Notes: a model not told the origin generated them from the letters alone. A stretch of 64,000 nt of DNA from Orbaceae bacterium ESL0727 (GCA_029433345.1 JAQTHY010000001.1:1798001-1862000); one strand, 5' to 3'; shown: positions 9,362 to 19,053, counted from the stretch's first letter. Translations and numbers: made by a program.

Positions 9362-11200
9362 TTAATTCGCCATGACCATAAAACGACGATTGGCGGTCAC
9401 AATCTGCAAAAAACGGGGTAAGTTGATGCCTTCCCCTTTGTGTAACTTATTATGCAGATCATAAACCTTAGCATGTCCTGACGCATCAAGTACGATGGTT
9501 TTATCTTTATATAATGCCGCAATTTCATTTTCATTGCCGGCAATTAGCCATTGGCGTATGCCATTATCCATGACATTATCATCATGTGCTTTGCTATCAC
9601 CCTTCGGATCCTTGTCTGAATGCAGCGTAAACAGATTCACTCCTTGGCTATACTGCTGTGCAGGTGTGGTGACATGCAGGGCATCTTGCATTAGAGTTAA
9701 CATAACATCTGTATGTGTAGTCGCTGCATTGATCTGTGCTGGCTGCTTATTTGGCCAGGCCATAATTAATGGGACTTTCAATTGACTTCGCGCAAAATCA
9801 TTTTTCCGACTATACGACACTAACTTGTGCGCTTCATCGAGATCAAGCCCATTCGTACCCGTAATAACAATAACCGTATTATCGTAAGCTTGACTCGCTT
9901 TTAGGAAAGCAACAATCGAGGCAATATATTGATCGATTTTTTTGGCACTATTTTCAAAATCGGCCAAGGTCATTTTTTTCTCACTATCAGCCAGATCAAA
10001 CTGCACAATTGAAAATAACGGCGCATGATTATTCAGTTTATTCTGCTCATCACTCCATGCCATCCAATAATCAGTTGTCTGTTTATTGGTCTGTTTTTGC
10101 GGATCAGGTAGCGTAAAATTAGACAATAATGCATGTCGATAAAGCGGCTCAGCAAATCCATCTGCCGAGAAAAAGCCTAAATTGTAACGTTCACTCGCTA
10201 CAGTATCGAGCAATACCGACGGCTTATGGCTTGCCAAAATACTGTTATAATAATTAGGATCGATACCATAAAAAAGCGAAAAATTACTTAAATAGGATTG
10301 GCTACTCGCACTGTAATGGTTAGTGAATTGAATGTTTTCTTTAGCAAAATTAGTTAACCACGGCATATTTTGCGTCAATAACGTATTATCCCAACCATCA
10401 ATCACAATCATTAAGATATTATTCGGCATAGCCTGAGCGGATGGCGGTTCAGCGACGATCCGACCAAGAGGATATTCGATTGCAATGGCAAATGGATTGC
10501 CTTCTTCTATTAAACGAGTTTGATAATCTTCGCCAATAAAACCATAACGTTCGAGTAAATGGCGAGCCGTTAATGGATACGAAAGCGGTAAACTTGAGCG
10601 TTGCATTGTAATTGGGCGATAAAAATTGGCATCAGCCCAAATATGAATGAGATGTGATCCAATAAAACAGATAATACAGAGAATCACAACCGGCTTAGCA
10701 TAACGACGACGTTTAGTTAAGCTACGCAGCTTCTTCCAACTCCATACTGCAAAAACAATTTCCAAGCAGAGTACCAAAGGAATAAAGATAAATGCGCGAC
10801 TCAAAAATGCAGTGCCTGTCGAGGTGACAATCTTCCAGATTGAAAAATTCAGATGCATCCTAAAATGCAAAAAAACTTCAATATCAATTAATAATAACGA
10901 TACCCCAAACGTCGCAATAATAACCGCTAAAATACGTTGCCAGCGTGAAGAATGGATAAAAAAGCTCAAAGGAAACAATAGAATTAAGTAGCTAATAAAC
11001 GTTAAAAAACTAAAATGCCCTATCGCGCTGATGATAGCATAAAAACGCCCCATAAAAGTGGAGGGCCAATCCGCAATAAACAGATATCTGCTGCCTAAAA
11101 TAATCACAACAAAAATATTAAATAAAGTAAACCAATGTCCCCAACTCACAATTTGTGAGGAGCGATCATCAACTAGGTGACTGTTTTTAAGCTTAAGCAT
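9362..11200 (-). CDS. yejM: Inner-membrane sulfatase-fold protein YejM (LapC/PbgA)
   Basis: Five N-terminal membrane segments (roughly residues 20-190), then a periplasmic alkaline-phosphatase/sulfatase-like domain beginning near ILMIVIDGWDN. In Enterobacteria this protein senses periplasmic LPS and, with LapB, controls FtsH degradation of LpxC; that role is inferred from the family. The catalytic nucleophile position of true sulfatases is not conserved in a standard motif (DGWDNTLLTQ), in line with a non-enzymatic regulator. The ATG at 11200 (MLKLKNSH) is preferred over a TTG two codons earlier. It is a little longer than E. coli YejM (586 aa). Confidence 0.88.
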   Translation of the reverse strand: MLKLKNSHLVDDRSSQIVSWGHWFTLFNIFVVIILGSRYLFIADWPSTFMGRFYAIISAIGHFSFLTFISYLILLFPLSFFIHSSRWQRILAVIIATFGVSLLLIDIEVFLHFRMHLNFSIWKIVTSTGTAFLSRAFIFIPLVLCLEIVFAVWSWKKLRSLTKRRRYAKPVVILCIICFIGSHLIHIWADANFYRPITMQRSSLPLSYPLTARHLLERYGFIGEDYQTRLIEEGNPFAIAIEYPLGRIVAEPPSAQAMPNNILMIVIDGWDNTLLTQNMPWLTNFAKENIQFTNHYSASSQSYLSNFSLFYGIDPNYYNSILASHKPSVLLDTVASERYNLGFFSADGFAEPLYRHALLSNFTLPDPQKQTNKQTTDYWMAWSDEQNKLNNHAPLFSIVQFDLADSEKKMTLADFENSAKKIDQYIASIVAFLKASQAYDNTVIVITGTNGLDLDEAHKLVSYSRKNDFARSQLKVPLIMAWPNKQPAQINAATTHTDVMLTLMQDALHVTTPAQQYSQGVNLFTLHSDKDPKGDSKAHDDNVMDNGIRQWLIAGNENEIAALYKDKTIVLDASGHAKVYDLHNKLHKGEGINLPRFLQIVTANRRFMVMAN

Positions 11201-11359
11201 AATCAATAAACTTTTAGTTTAGCTAATCTCTTTAAAATGACCAATTTTTAACTATTTTTACGCCAAGAAGCATAAGAAAAATAGCGTTGTTATTCTATTA
11301 CTGTCGGCTAGTGTACCTGATTTTGGATTATCTTTCTGTACATTTTTTATTTTATTAGA

Positions 11360-11390
11360 ATGTTTCAGAGTGACTATACGTTTATGTCAT
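11360..11390 (+). repeat. Dispersed intergenic repeat, copy 2 (type A)
   Basis: ATGTTTCAGAGTGACTATAC plus GTTTATGTCA, a near match to the copies at 42578 and 50856. Confidence 0.7.
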
Positions 11391-11571
11391 TTTAACGGTA
11401 TAGCGATCGTTCTAGCCAATCGATAAGTTAGCCATGCAGTGCCAAGATTATCGCCAGCCAGTAAAGATAAAACCGGCAAGCATAAGATATCGCACTATGA
11501 TTGGTGAGATATGCTATATCAGCATTAATGGCTTATTTTAACAAGCTTCGCTAAATTATCACTTTGTTAAA

Positions 11572-11606
11572 ATGTTTCAGAACTACTACCCATTTCAATC
11601 AGTTAT
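11572..11606 (+). repeat. Dispersed intergenic repeat, copy 3 (type B)
   Basis: Shares the left half ATGTTTCAGAACTACTA with type A copies but continues CCCATTTCAATCAGTTATG. The same version occurs at 37679 and, on the minus strand, at 57325. Confidence 0.65.
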
Positions 11607-11712
11607 GTTAATCAACATGGCGTAATGAATTCACCACCCAAATAGCTATCCATGATTAGAAAAATTGACGCTCGGCGCACTGATTCAAATCGATATATCC
11701 TTTTTATCACGC

Positions 11713-11741
11713 TTGGCGTTATCTGGGATAATTGTTATAAT
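11713..11741 (+). promoter_or_regulatory. Sigma-70 promoter for ycbZ
   Basis: TTGGCG at 11713-11718 and a perfect TATAAT at 11736-11741 with 17-bp spacing, 45 bp upstream of the ycbZ start. Confidence 0.65.
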
Positions 11742-11786
11742 CTGTCAATTAAATAAATTGAGCTTAAAACTAAAAAGACAATCACT

Positions 11787-13625
11787 TTGGCTATTACACA
11801 ACTCACGTCACAACAGGTTCAGCCTGATTTTACCTTGGCCAGTCAAGTTGTATTGACAAATCCAACTGTCACAGCACAGACCACACCAACTGAACAGGCC
11901 GCATTGAATTCAGGCAAATCACCTGATTTACTCACTTGGCAGCCACGTTTAGCGTCCGCTTTATCACTATTATGTGAAGGTCACGATTTTAACGATAAGG
12001 GTCATCAGCAAAGCAGCGATCATGCACTGCCGCATGTGCCCCGTTTTATGTTATTAAAAGCGCCCGAAAGCGAACATTTTTTTTCACTTCTAAAAGATGC
12101 CGTCGCAACGACTCTGCCCAATCAATTGACAGGTTTTGCTTATCATTTTAATGACAATAAAATCACCTTAACTCAAGCTCACAGTCCACAAGACAATTTT
12201 GCGGCTAAAAGCAACTGTTTGGCTTCTTTATGGGTGGAGAGTGAAACGCTGTTTGGTTGTGTTCGTCAGCCAGAAAATGGCTCTATTAAATTACAAGCAG
12301 GACTAGTGCATAATGCCAATGGCGGTGTATTAATTTTAGGCTTGCGCGCACTGCTTGCTGAACCGAATCTCTGGGAACGGCTACGACAGATGGTCATGCA
12401 ACGCGAATATCGTTGGTTTTCAACCGATGATTCCCATCCATTGCCATTAACGATTCCCTCTATGCCGCTTGATTTGCGTATTATTTTAGTGGGTGATCGC
12501 GTCAGTCTAGCCGATTTACAAGAGCTAGAACCTGAATTTTATTACAGCGCGTTATATGCAGAATTTGAAAATGTGCTGCCGATAAAAAACGAATCAGCAA
12601 CCGATACCCTAACATCATGGGCACACTATTTACAATTTATTGCGCGCGAGCAAAATCTGCCTGAATTGGATAACTCTGCTTTACCGATGATATTAAAAGA
12701 AGCCACACGGTTTACCGGTGATCACTACTATTTACCTTTATCGGTTGATTGGGTGACGACTCTCTTAACCAATAGCAGTCGCTATGCCACAGCGAAAATT
12801 GATGCATCTGCAGTAAAACAGGCACTGCATCAACAAAAATGGCGCGATAACTATTTAGTTGAGCGGCTGCAAGATGAAATTTTCACCAATCAAATTATGA
12901 TTAATACCAAAGATCAAGTCATTGGACAGATTAATGGTTTATCGGTCATTGAATATCCCGGTTATCCTAAAGCTATTGGGGAACCAACACGCTTAAGTTG
13001 TTTAGTCCATTTTGGGGATGGTGAGTTGATTGATATTGAGCGAAAAACAGAATTAGCGGGCAGTATTCATTCCAAAGGCATGATGATTATGCAAGCGTTT
13101 ATTATGTCAGAATTCGCCATTACCCATCAGCTTCCGTTTTCTGCCTCATTAGTGTTTGAACAATCCTACAGTGAAATTGATGGTGATAGCGCTTCGTTAG
13201 CGGGACTCTGTGTATTGATGAGCGCATTAGCGCAGCAGCCGATTGATCAACAGCTCGCAGTTACCGGATCTGTCGATCAATTTGGTCATGTGCAATCCAT
13301 CGGTGGTGTTAACGAAAAAATCGAAGGATTCTTTGCCGTCTGCAAACATCAAGGCTTAACGGGGCAACAAGGCGTGATCATTCCCGCCAGTAATCAACGT
13401 CATTTATGTTTAAGTGATGAAGTAATCACCGCGATTGAACAGAACCAATTTGCCATTTTGACCGTTGAACATATTTCTGAAGCGCTACATCTGTTAACGG
13501 GTATTCCTTATAAAGATAATCATGTCATTAATCTGTATAAATTGATTCATGCCCGGATACAACAGTTGATGTTACAAGAAAAGAAGAACGAAAGCTGGTT
13601 TAGTCGCTGGCGAAACTTTTTTTGA
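11787..13625 (+). CDS. ycbZ: Lon-like protease YcbZ
   Basis: A 612-residue protein of the YcbZ/LonB-like group. The C-terminal Lon-type serine/lysine peptidase domain is intact: catalytic Ser about 468 in DGDSASLAG and Lys about 511 in GVNEKIEGFF, the 43-residue separation typical of Lon. The middle part (ANGGVLILGLRALLAEP) resembles a AAA+ remnant with Walker-B-like features but no clear Walker A. Translation probably starts at TTG (MAITQL, matching the E. coli N-terminus); an upstream stop leaves no ATG. fabA follows, as in Enterobacteria. Confidence 0.87.
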   Translation: MAITQLTSQQVQPDFTLASQVVLTNPTVTAQTTPTEQAALNSGKSPDLLTWQPRLASALSLLCEGHDFNDKGHQQSSDHALPHVPRFMLLKAPESEHFFSLLKDAVATTLPNQLTGFAYHFNDNKITLTQAHSPQDNFAAKSNCLASLWVESETLFGCVRQPENGSIKLQAGLVHNANGGVLILGLRALLAEPNLWERLRQMVMQREYRWFSTDDSHPLPLTIPSMPLDLRIILVGDRVSLADLQELEPEFYYSALYAEFENVLPIKNESATDTLTSWAHYLQFIAREQNLPELDNSALPMILKEATRFTGDHYYLPLSVDWVTTLLTNSSRYATAKIDASAVKQALHQQKWRDNYLVERLQDEIFTNQIMINTKDQVIGQINGLSVIEYPGYPKAIGEPTRLSCLVHFGDGELIDIERKTELAGSIHSKGMMIMQAFIMSEFAITHQLPFSASLVFEQSYSEIDGDSASLAGLCVLMSALAQQPIDQQLAVTGSVDQFGHVQSIGGVNEKIEGFFAVCKHQGLTGQQGVIIPASNQRHLCLSDEVITAIEQNQFAILTVEHISEALHLLTGIPYKDNHVINLYKLIHARIQQLMLQEKKNESWFSRWRNFF

Positions 13626-13696
13626 TGAAAAATTGCAAAAAATAAGAATTCTGACTAAACTTTCACATTCACAAAATAAAAATAAAAGGTTTTTTT

Positions 13697-14218
13697 ATGA
13701 CATTTGAACGTAAATCTTCGTACGATAAAGCCGATCTGATTAAATCCGGCAATAATGAACTTTTTGGCCATGATGGCCCGCCCTTACCGTCTGATCTTAT
13801 GCTCATGATGGATCGTGTGACCGAAATGAATGAACACGGTGGTAAACATGGTAAAGGTTATGTTGAAGCAGAATTAGATATCAATCCTGATTTATGGTTC
13901 TTTAAATGTCATTTTAAAAACGATCCTGTCATGCCAGGTTGCCTTGGGCTGGATGCCATGTGGCAATTAGTCGGCTTTTATTTAGGCTGGATTGGTGGTA
14001 AAGGTAAAGGTCGTGCTTTGGGTGTGGGTGAAGTGAAATTTACTGGCCAAGTATTACCGACCAATAAAAAAGTGACTTATCGAATTCACTTTAAACGCGT
14101 CATTAATCGTAAACTGATTATGGGTATTGGTGATGGCGAAGTTTTTGTTGATGGTAAATTGATTTATCAAGCTTCTGAATTAAAAGTGGGTTTATTCCAA
14201 GATACCACCTCTTTTTAG
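13697..14218 (+). CDS. fabA: 3-hydroxydecanoyl-ACP dehydratase/isomerase
   Basis: Makes trans-2-decenoyl-ACP and isomerises it to the cis-3 form, the branch point to unsaturated fatty acids. The active-site His72 and Asp86 lie in [19 protein letters not shown], and the hot-dog fold length (173 aa) is standard. AAAAGG lies a few bases upstream of the ATG. It sits 71 bp after ycbZ, the enterobacterial arrangement, and is followed by a hairpin. Confidence 0.97.
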   Translation: MTFERKSSYDKADLIKSGNNELFGHDGPPLPSDLMLMMDRVTEMNEHGGKHGKGYVEAELDINPDLWFFKCHFKNDPVMPGCLGLDAMWQLVGFYLGWIGGKGKGRALGVGEVKFTGQVLPTNKKVTYRIHFKRVINRKLIMGIGDGEVFVDGKLIYQASELKVGLFQDTTSF

Positions 14219-14236
14219 AACGCTTTACTTCGCAAT

Positions 14237-14283
14237 TAAAAGCATAAAGCTGCTCAACATAAGCACACCACCTTATGCTTTTA
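14237..14283. terminator. Hairpin between convergent fabA and pyruvate-kinase-like gene
   Basis: Perfect 11-bp arms TAAAAGCATAA / TTATGCTTTTA with a 25-nt loop. The T-rich right arm suits fabA termination. A second GACGGC/GCCGTC hairpin follows at about 14291-14316. Confidence 0.5.
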
Positions 14284-14347
14284 GCTTATCGACGGCCTAA
14301 ATTTACATGCGCCGTCGTTAGCTTATAAATAACGCTCTTTATCCTGA

Positions 14348-15514
14348 TCACGCTGTCGCAATAGTCAGGAAAATAGCGTCTAAACTGCTATCATTATTAC
14401 CGGCATCATGATTGCGACTATCACTATCATCACTATTTTGTTTTGCTTGTGACGCAGTTTGTTTGTTGATGACCGCAACAAATGTTGCTTGGCTAACAAT
14501 GAGCCCCGCTTGCCGTGCAAGCACACCACACTGTTTGATAAAATCATCCGCCACTAATGCTTCATCGACAAAACACGGGTAAACGCCTTTCACCAATGCC
14601 AATTGCCGTGCTAACCACGCTTTAGAGGTCACCGCTAAAATCATACTTTTAGGGAAATATTTACGAATTGCTTTCGCTTCTTCACTGGACTGTGTCATGA
14701 CGGCAATAATGGGTGCGGCAAGATTATCGGCAACACAAACCGCCGCATAGCTGACCGCATCAATAATAGTTGATGCTTGTGGCGTGATAGTTCGTTTATA
14801 CGTGGCATACGTATCGGTTTGTTGACAAATAGTCGCCATCATACGAGCAGATTCTATCGGATACTTGCCTTGCGTTATTTCATCAGAGAGCATAACCGCA
14901 TCGGCGCCATCTAAAATAGCATTGGCCACATCACTGGCTTCCGCACGGGTAGGTCGTGGATTTACGATCATACTTTCAAGCAGTTGCGTTGCAATAATAA
15001 TAGGTTTAGCCTGATCATTACATTTTTTAATTAACGCTTTTTGTACAAGAATAATCTCTTCACTGGCAATCTCACTACTCAATTCACGGCGAACAAGCAT
15101 AATGCCGTCGCTAGCAGCCAAAATAGCATCGAAATGGGCTAATTCATCACGATGTTCAATTTTAGCAATAATGGCGATATGCTTTCCATGATGGGTATCT
15201 AAATAGTGGCGAATAGTGTGAATATCGGCAACCGTTTGCAAAAAAGATATCGCAACAAAATCAACCTGTTGCTCACAAGCAAAACGCAAATCTTGCTCAT
15301 TAGCCGTGATATCCACCATCAGCGCAATATCGTTTTTGCTATTTTGATTGGTTGGCTGAAAATGTTGACGGCAACGTGTCAAACATTGGCGATATTCATC
15401 ATAATTACCTTGTGAACAATCTAATCGGAAAATATCCACACCTGATGTAGCGAGATCAGTTAATAGACTGAGCGAACTTGAACTAATAGTGCAAATCATT
15501 TTTGTTTTTTTCAT
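14348..15514 (-). CDS. Pyruvate-kinase-like protein lacking the B domain
   Basis: Clearly homologous to pyruvate kinase (MICTISSSSLSLLTDLATSG at the start; NPRPTRAEASDVANAILDGA in the middle) but only 388 residues against about 470. The lid (B) domain is missing: the sequence passes from MVDIT, where DTKGPEIRT should be, straight into ANEQDLRFACEQQVDFVAIS. Key residues are altered: RLNFSHG is RLDCSQG, and RGDLGVE is RRELSSE, so the Mg-binding Asp is Glu. The Lys/Glu of KIE are kept. The C-terminus ends in a Ser/Asp/Asn-rich tail. The frame is open throughout, so it is not a simple decaying pseudogene. Catalysis is doubtful; a regulatory pseudo-enzyme is possible. It neighbours the PEP/phosphoglycerate uptake genes. 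Confidence 0.8.
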   Translation of the reverse strand: MKKTKMICTISSSSLSLLTDLATSGVDIFRLDCSQGNYDEYRQCLTRCRQHFQPTNQNSKNDIALMVDITANEQDLRFACEQQVDFVAISFLQTVADIHTIRHYLDTHHGKHIAIIAKIEHRDELAHFDAILAASDGIMLVRRELSSEIASEEIILVQKALIKKCNDQAKPIIIATQLLESMIVNPRPTRAEASDVANAILDGADAVMLSDEITQGKYPIESARMMATICQQTDTYATYKRTITPQASTIIDAVSYAAVCVADNLAAPIIAVMTQSSEEAKAIRKYFPKSMILAVTSKAWLARQLALVKGVYPCFVDEALVADDFIKQCGVLARQAGLIVSQATFVAVINKQTASQAKQNSDDSDSRNHDAGNNDSSLDAIFLTIATA

Positions 15515-15589
15515 AACACTACCTTTTCTTATAAAATTATCTCAATTTGGGGGAAATTTTCTTTTCCTCACTATCACTATAGGTTAGGG

Positions 15590-15663
15590 AAAAGAGGATC
15601 GTATAGTACATCGACCTTATGACCGTCTGTTTTCATAAGCATGTTCTATTTCGATCCTCTTTT
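15590..15663. repeat. Long imperfect inverted repeat upstream of the pyruvate-kinase-like gene
   Basis: Outer arms AAAAGAGGATCG / CGATCCTCTTTT are perfect (12 bp). Inner arms (ATAG..ACAT / ATGT..CTAT and CTTATGA/TCATAAG) nearly continue the stem, giving a hairpin of about 74 nt flanked by A- and T-runs. It could be a bidirectional terminator or a small RNA end. Confidence 0.55.
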
Positions 15664-15983
15664 ATTCTATATATAGCACTTTCGATAGTAGGTAAAAAGA
15701 ATTAATGAGGCAAAAGAATACCATCCCCTAAAATGCGTATCTTTTTACTCACCATCGATAGTCGTACGTAAAAAATCCATATCGGTGACACTTAAAAATT
15801 AACGAAATAGAACTTGAATTTACAAAGAACTTTAATTTAAAAAGAATATGAGTTTAATCAACACTTATTTTAATCAATGATTGTTTTCGTAAACGACTGT
15901 TTTAATAAACGATTGTTTTAAGGAATGACTGTTTGCATAAATCATAAAGTTAACTAACGTTTAATTTCAGCAATCATTAATAT

Positions 15984-16015
15984 TAAAAAAATAGGGCCGT
16001 AAGGAAAAGCCCTAT
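15984..16015 (-). terminator. Rho-independent terminator of pgtP
   Basis: On the minus strand ATAGGGC and GCCCTAT form a 7-bp stem with an 11-nt loop, followed by seven T residues. It lies about 90 bp after the pgtP stop. Confidence 0.75.
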
Positions 16016-16106
16016 AAAAATCACTTCTGTTATATTCCACCAATGATTATTGGCGGGGAAAGGCTCATTATCCATAAAGATAATGAATCATTTTTATTGA
16101 TTTTCT

Positions 16107-17465
16107 TTATTTAACAGAAGCTGCTTTCTTGCTGTTTCTTTCTAACTCTAATGCACCAAAATGAGAAAGAACACAGAAAAAGATACATAAAATAACGGCA
16201 GCAATAAGAAGGTAGAAACCTGCATCCCAACCGAATTTATCAACAAATACACCAAACAGCGCTGTACCTAATGAAGCACCGAAAATGTAACTACAAAAAC
16301 CACGTAGTCCCACAGCAGAACCTACCGCAAAGCTTGGTACAACTTCCATAGTTTGGACTGAAGCGAGGAATTGTGGTACATAAATCAAGCAACCTACACA
16401 CGCAGCAGAAATAGTTACCATCAATAGTGAATCACTCTTCCAATAACTGATTAAGCAGATAAAAATAAGAATCATACTGATAATGGCTAACGGCATTCTA
16501 CGGCCTTTAAACAATTTGTCTGATAAATAGCCAGCAAACAGTGTAGATGGAATCGCCGCCCATTCAAAGAAGAGGAATGCGATACTCATTTCTCCTTTGG
16601 AGAAGCCTTTTTCGTGTAATAAATAGATTGGTAACCAGCTAATGATACCGAAACGGATCATATAGACAAAGACATCAACCAATGCAACGAACCACGCATT
16701 TTTATTTTTTAATGCATAAAGACAAAAAATCTGCCATGCAGACATATTTTCAGGTGCATGTTCAGTCTTTTTAACCGCAATGGCATCTTCTTTAACAATG
16801 TTCTTAAGTTCAGGTAAACCTTCTTGAACCGGTGAGTTTTTACCGAAACCAAATACAATAAAGGCGGCAAAAATAGTTAAAATAGCCGGAATGATATAGC
16901 ATGCTAAGCGCCAATGTTCAGTTCCGAGCAATGCTAATGAGCAACCAATAATCGGCGCCACAATCCCACCCCCCACATTATGCGAAATATTCCAAATCGC
17001 ACCCGCAACACCGCGTTCACTACGTGGGAACCAGTTAGCTAAAGTAATAAATGATGGCCCAACGCCCATACCTTGGAAAATACCGTTCAAAATAACAAAA
17101 ATAGCGAACATCCAAAAGGCGAAGCTAAAACCTAAACCGATATTGATAAGTGAACAGAGAATTAAGCCAGTCGCCATATAGATTTTAGGGCTTGCTTTAT
17201 CCGCTAAACTACTCATCACCCCTTTACTAATTCCATACGCGATCAACATACAGCTGGATAATAACCCAACTTGAGTTTTACTCAATTCCAGTTCTTGCAT
17301 CAAATAAGGGGTAGATAATGTGAAGTTATTTCTAACAATGTAATAAAATAGATAGCCAAAAAAGACACTAAACAGTGCTTTTAATCGATAACTTTTATAA
17401 ACAGACATAACCTGTTCGTCAGGTATCTTATAATTGGCTGTTTTTGCTTTCAAAAAATCAAACAT
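16107..17465 (-). CDS. pgtP: Phosphoglycerate/PEP transporter PgtP (MFS, OPA family)
   Basis: A 452-residue twelve-helix organophosphate:phosphate antiporter of the UhpT/GlpT/PgtP family. The N-terminal YKSYRLKALFSVFFGYLFYY and the loop GGGIVAPIIGC are family hallmarks. I assign PgtP rather than UhpT or GlpT because the divergent neighbours are pgtC-pgtB-pgtA, the Salmonella arrangement for uptake of 3-phosphoglycerate, 2-phosphoglycerate and PEP. Expression is probably controlled from the shared intergenic region by PgtA and CRP. Confidence 0.85.
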   Translation of the reverse strand: MFDFLKAKTANYKIPDEQVMSVYKSYRLKALFSVFFGYLFYYIVRNNFTLSTPYLMQELELSKTQVGLLSSCMLIAYGISKGVMSSLADKASPKIYMATGLILCSLINIGLGFSFAFWMFAIFVILNGIFQGMGVGPSFITLANWFPRSERGVAGAIWNISHNVGGGIVAPIIGCSLALLGTEHWRLACYIIPAILTIFAAFIVFGFGKNSPVQEGLPELKNIVKEDAIAVKKTEHAPENMSAWQIFCLYALKNKNAWFVALVDVFVYMIRFGIISWLPIYLLHEKGFSKGEMSIAFLFFEWAAIPSTLFAGYLSDKLFKGRRMPLAIISMILIFICLISYWKSDSLLMVTISAACVGCLIYVPQFLASVQTMEVVPSFAVGSAVGLRGFCSYIFGASLGTALFGVFVDKFGWDAGFYLLIAAVILCIFFCVLSHFGALELERNSKKAASVK

Positions 17466-17796
17466 ATTTTTACCTTTACCTTGCTATTGTGAAAATCGCT
17501 GTTGTTAAAGTTGTTGTTAAAATTTTCGCCATATTGACAAGGAACGGTCGCCACCTCAAGACGTGAAAAAGAGTCATTTTTGACACAAAAAAAATTTTTT
17601 TATTTAATTTGACACAAATTTTACAGAAAGATGATGAAACGGTTTTTTTTGTAGCATTTTTGAGACAAATGGAAGAAAATAAAAAGCCTCTCCTTTTATT
17701 CAAACTTTGATCGTGATCACAAATTATTTTTAGCAGACCCTTGGTTAGATTAAAAATAGCCATGACAACGATTATCGTATTACTGAAAAATATGGT
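17466..17796. promoter_or_regulatory. Divergent pgtP/pgtC control region with CRP-like site
   Basis: A 331-bp region between the divergent arms. At 17706-17721 TTTGA-TCGTGA-TCACA differs from the CRP consensus TGTGA-N6-TCACA by one base, which suggests catabolite control. Upstream are three TTGA(C/G)ACAAA direct repeats (listed separately). No sigma-54 -24/-12 motif is seen, although PgtA resembles NtrC-type regulators. Confidence 0.6.
17580..17669 (+). promoter_or_regulatory. Three TTGACACAAA direct repeats, candidate PgtA sites
   Basis: TTGACACAAA at 17580 and 17609 and TTGAGACAAA at 17660. Spacings of 29 and 51 bp place them on about the same helix face. A role as response-regulator operators is inference. 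Confidence 0.4.
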
Positions 17797-19053
17797 ATGA
17801 AACGATTGTTTTTTTTAAAAAATAGACTGATTAGCTTAATCCTAATAATGGTGTTTTCCCCCTGCTATGGGCAAAATTTATTAATTGCAACAACGCTTTC
17901 GACAGATGCAACAGCACATATTATTGCTCAATGGCAAAAAAAACATCCCACCATTACCATTACGACACTTAATCGAACCAGCTCATCGATTGAACGATTG
18001 GTCAATTCACCTTTTAGTGAAAAGATTGATCTTATTATTAGCTCATCGCCTATGTTGCTGGCGCATCTCAAAAAGAATCAGATGCTAAGTACTATTGCCA
18101 CCACGCCTATCGAAAGTGAGCAATTTACGCCGAAAATATTGCAACATTACGCCACCGCCTTCGCGCTTTCAGGATCGGGCGTCTTATCAAATCGAGAATA
18201 TCTTACCCAACATCACCTCAAAGCACCGTTAAATTGGTTAGATTTAACCTCGCCTGATTATTATGGTTTACTCTCAATCAGCACACCTTCGCGTTCAGAT
18301 ACGACACATATTATGATTGAGTCACTCTTACAAGAATATGGGTGGGAAAAAGGTTGGCAAATTTTGCTCGAAATTGGTGGCAATATTGGTACCATTTCAT
18401 CACGCAGTTTTGGTGTGGTAGATAAAATCAATTCTGATCTCAGTATTATTGGTATTACTATCGATAATTACGTCATCGCCAACAATAATGACAAACTGAT
18501 TTTTCACCGCTTTCCAAACAATATTCCCATTCCAACTTTCGTGACTATTTTAGAACAGAGTCAGAATAAAGAAGCCGCGCAACAATTTATTCAATATCTA
18601 CTCAGTCCTGAAGGGCAACTTGCTGTTTCACACCCCAATACGGGTAAATACCCTGTCATTCCGCCGAAAGGTAATCATCCACAATCTGAACAAAATTTTG
18701 TCAACATTGCCCAGACCAATCATACGCAAATTAATTATGATATTTTATTAAAAAGGGAAGCAGTTGTGAGGCAGCTCTTTGATATTGCGATCACATTTCG
18801 TTTAGAACAATTAAAAGATACCTGGAAGTTACTGCATGATAGCGAAAAAAGATCCGATCGACGGCTGACAGAGATACGGCAGTTATTAACCCAAATGCCA
18901 ATTAGTGAAGCAGAGTCCTTAAATTGGTTTGACAACAGTTCTATCGGTATGGATCGTAATGCAGAGTATCAAATTAGTGCCATAAAATGGAAAGAATTTT
19001 TCCAAAATCAGAATCAAATGGCGATGAAATTACTTGAGAATCTACCCAAATGA
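17797..19053 (+). CDS. pgtC: PgtC, periplasmic sensor component for phosphoglycerate
   Basis: A 418-residue exported protein. Residues 1-25 form a signal peptide ending around CYGQ. The body resembles an extracellular solute-binding protein of the iron/polyamine type (LLIATTLSTDATAHIIAQWQ, later LSPEGQLAVSHPNTGKYPV), with a helical C-terminal extension. In Salmonella PgtC works with the PgtB kinase to induce pgtP, binding or signalling external phosphoglycerates. Its TGA overlaps the pgtB ATG by 4 bp (ATGA), which implies translational coupling. Confidence 0.85.
   Translation: MKRLFFLKNRLISLILIMVFSPCYGQNLLIATTLSTDATAHIIAQWQKKHPTITITTLNRTSSSIERLVNSPFSEKIDLIISSSPMLLAHLKKNQMLSTIATTPIESEQFTPKILQHYATAFALSGSGVLSNREYLTQHHLKAPLNWLDLTSPDYYGLLSISTPSRSDTTHIMIESLLQEYGWEKGWQILLEIGGNIGTISSRSFGVVDKINSDLSIIGITIDNYVIANNNDKLIFHRFPNNIPIPTFVTILEQSQNKEAAQQFIQYLLSPEGQLAVSHPNTGKYPVIPPKGNHPQSEQNFVNIAQTNHTQINYDILLKREAVVRQLFDIAITFRLEQLKDTWKLLHDSEKRSDRRLTEIRQLLTQMPISEAESLNWFDNSSIGMDRNAEYQISAIKWKEFFQNQNQMAMKLLENLPK

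Larger units (their letters stand above)
11201..11786. other. Divergent yejM/ycbZ intergenic region
   Basis: A 586-bp gap with no credible gene. It holds two copies of the dispersed repeat in the same orientation (type A at 11360, type B at 11572), about 180 bp apart, and a strong sigma-70 promoter for ycbZ near its right end. Confidence 0.6.
15515..16106. other. Intergenic region with long inverted repeats
   Basis: About 590 bp without a gene. It contains two long inverted repeats (15590-15663 and roughly 15683-15770), a stretch of decayed short repeats (variants of AACGATTGTTTTAA around 15885-15940) and the pgtP terminator. Confidence 0.5.

Noticed and set aside
17466-17796. Sigma-54 promoter for pgtP or pgtC
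   Set aside because: No GG-N10-GC type -24/-12 element was found, and PgtA lacks the GAFTGA loop.
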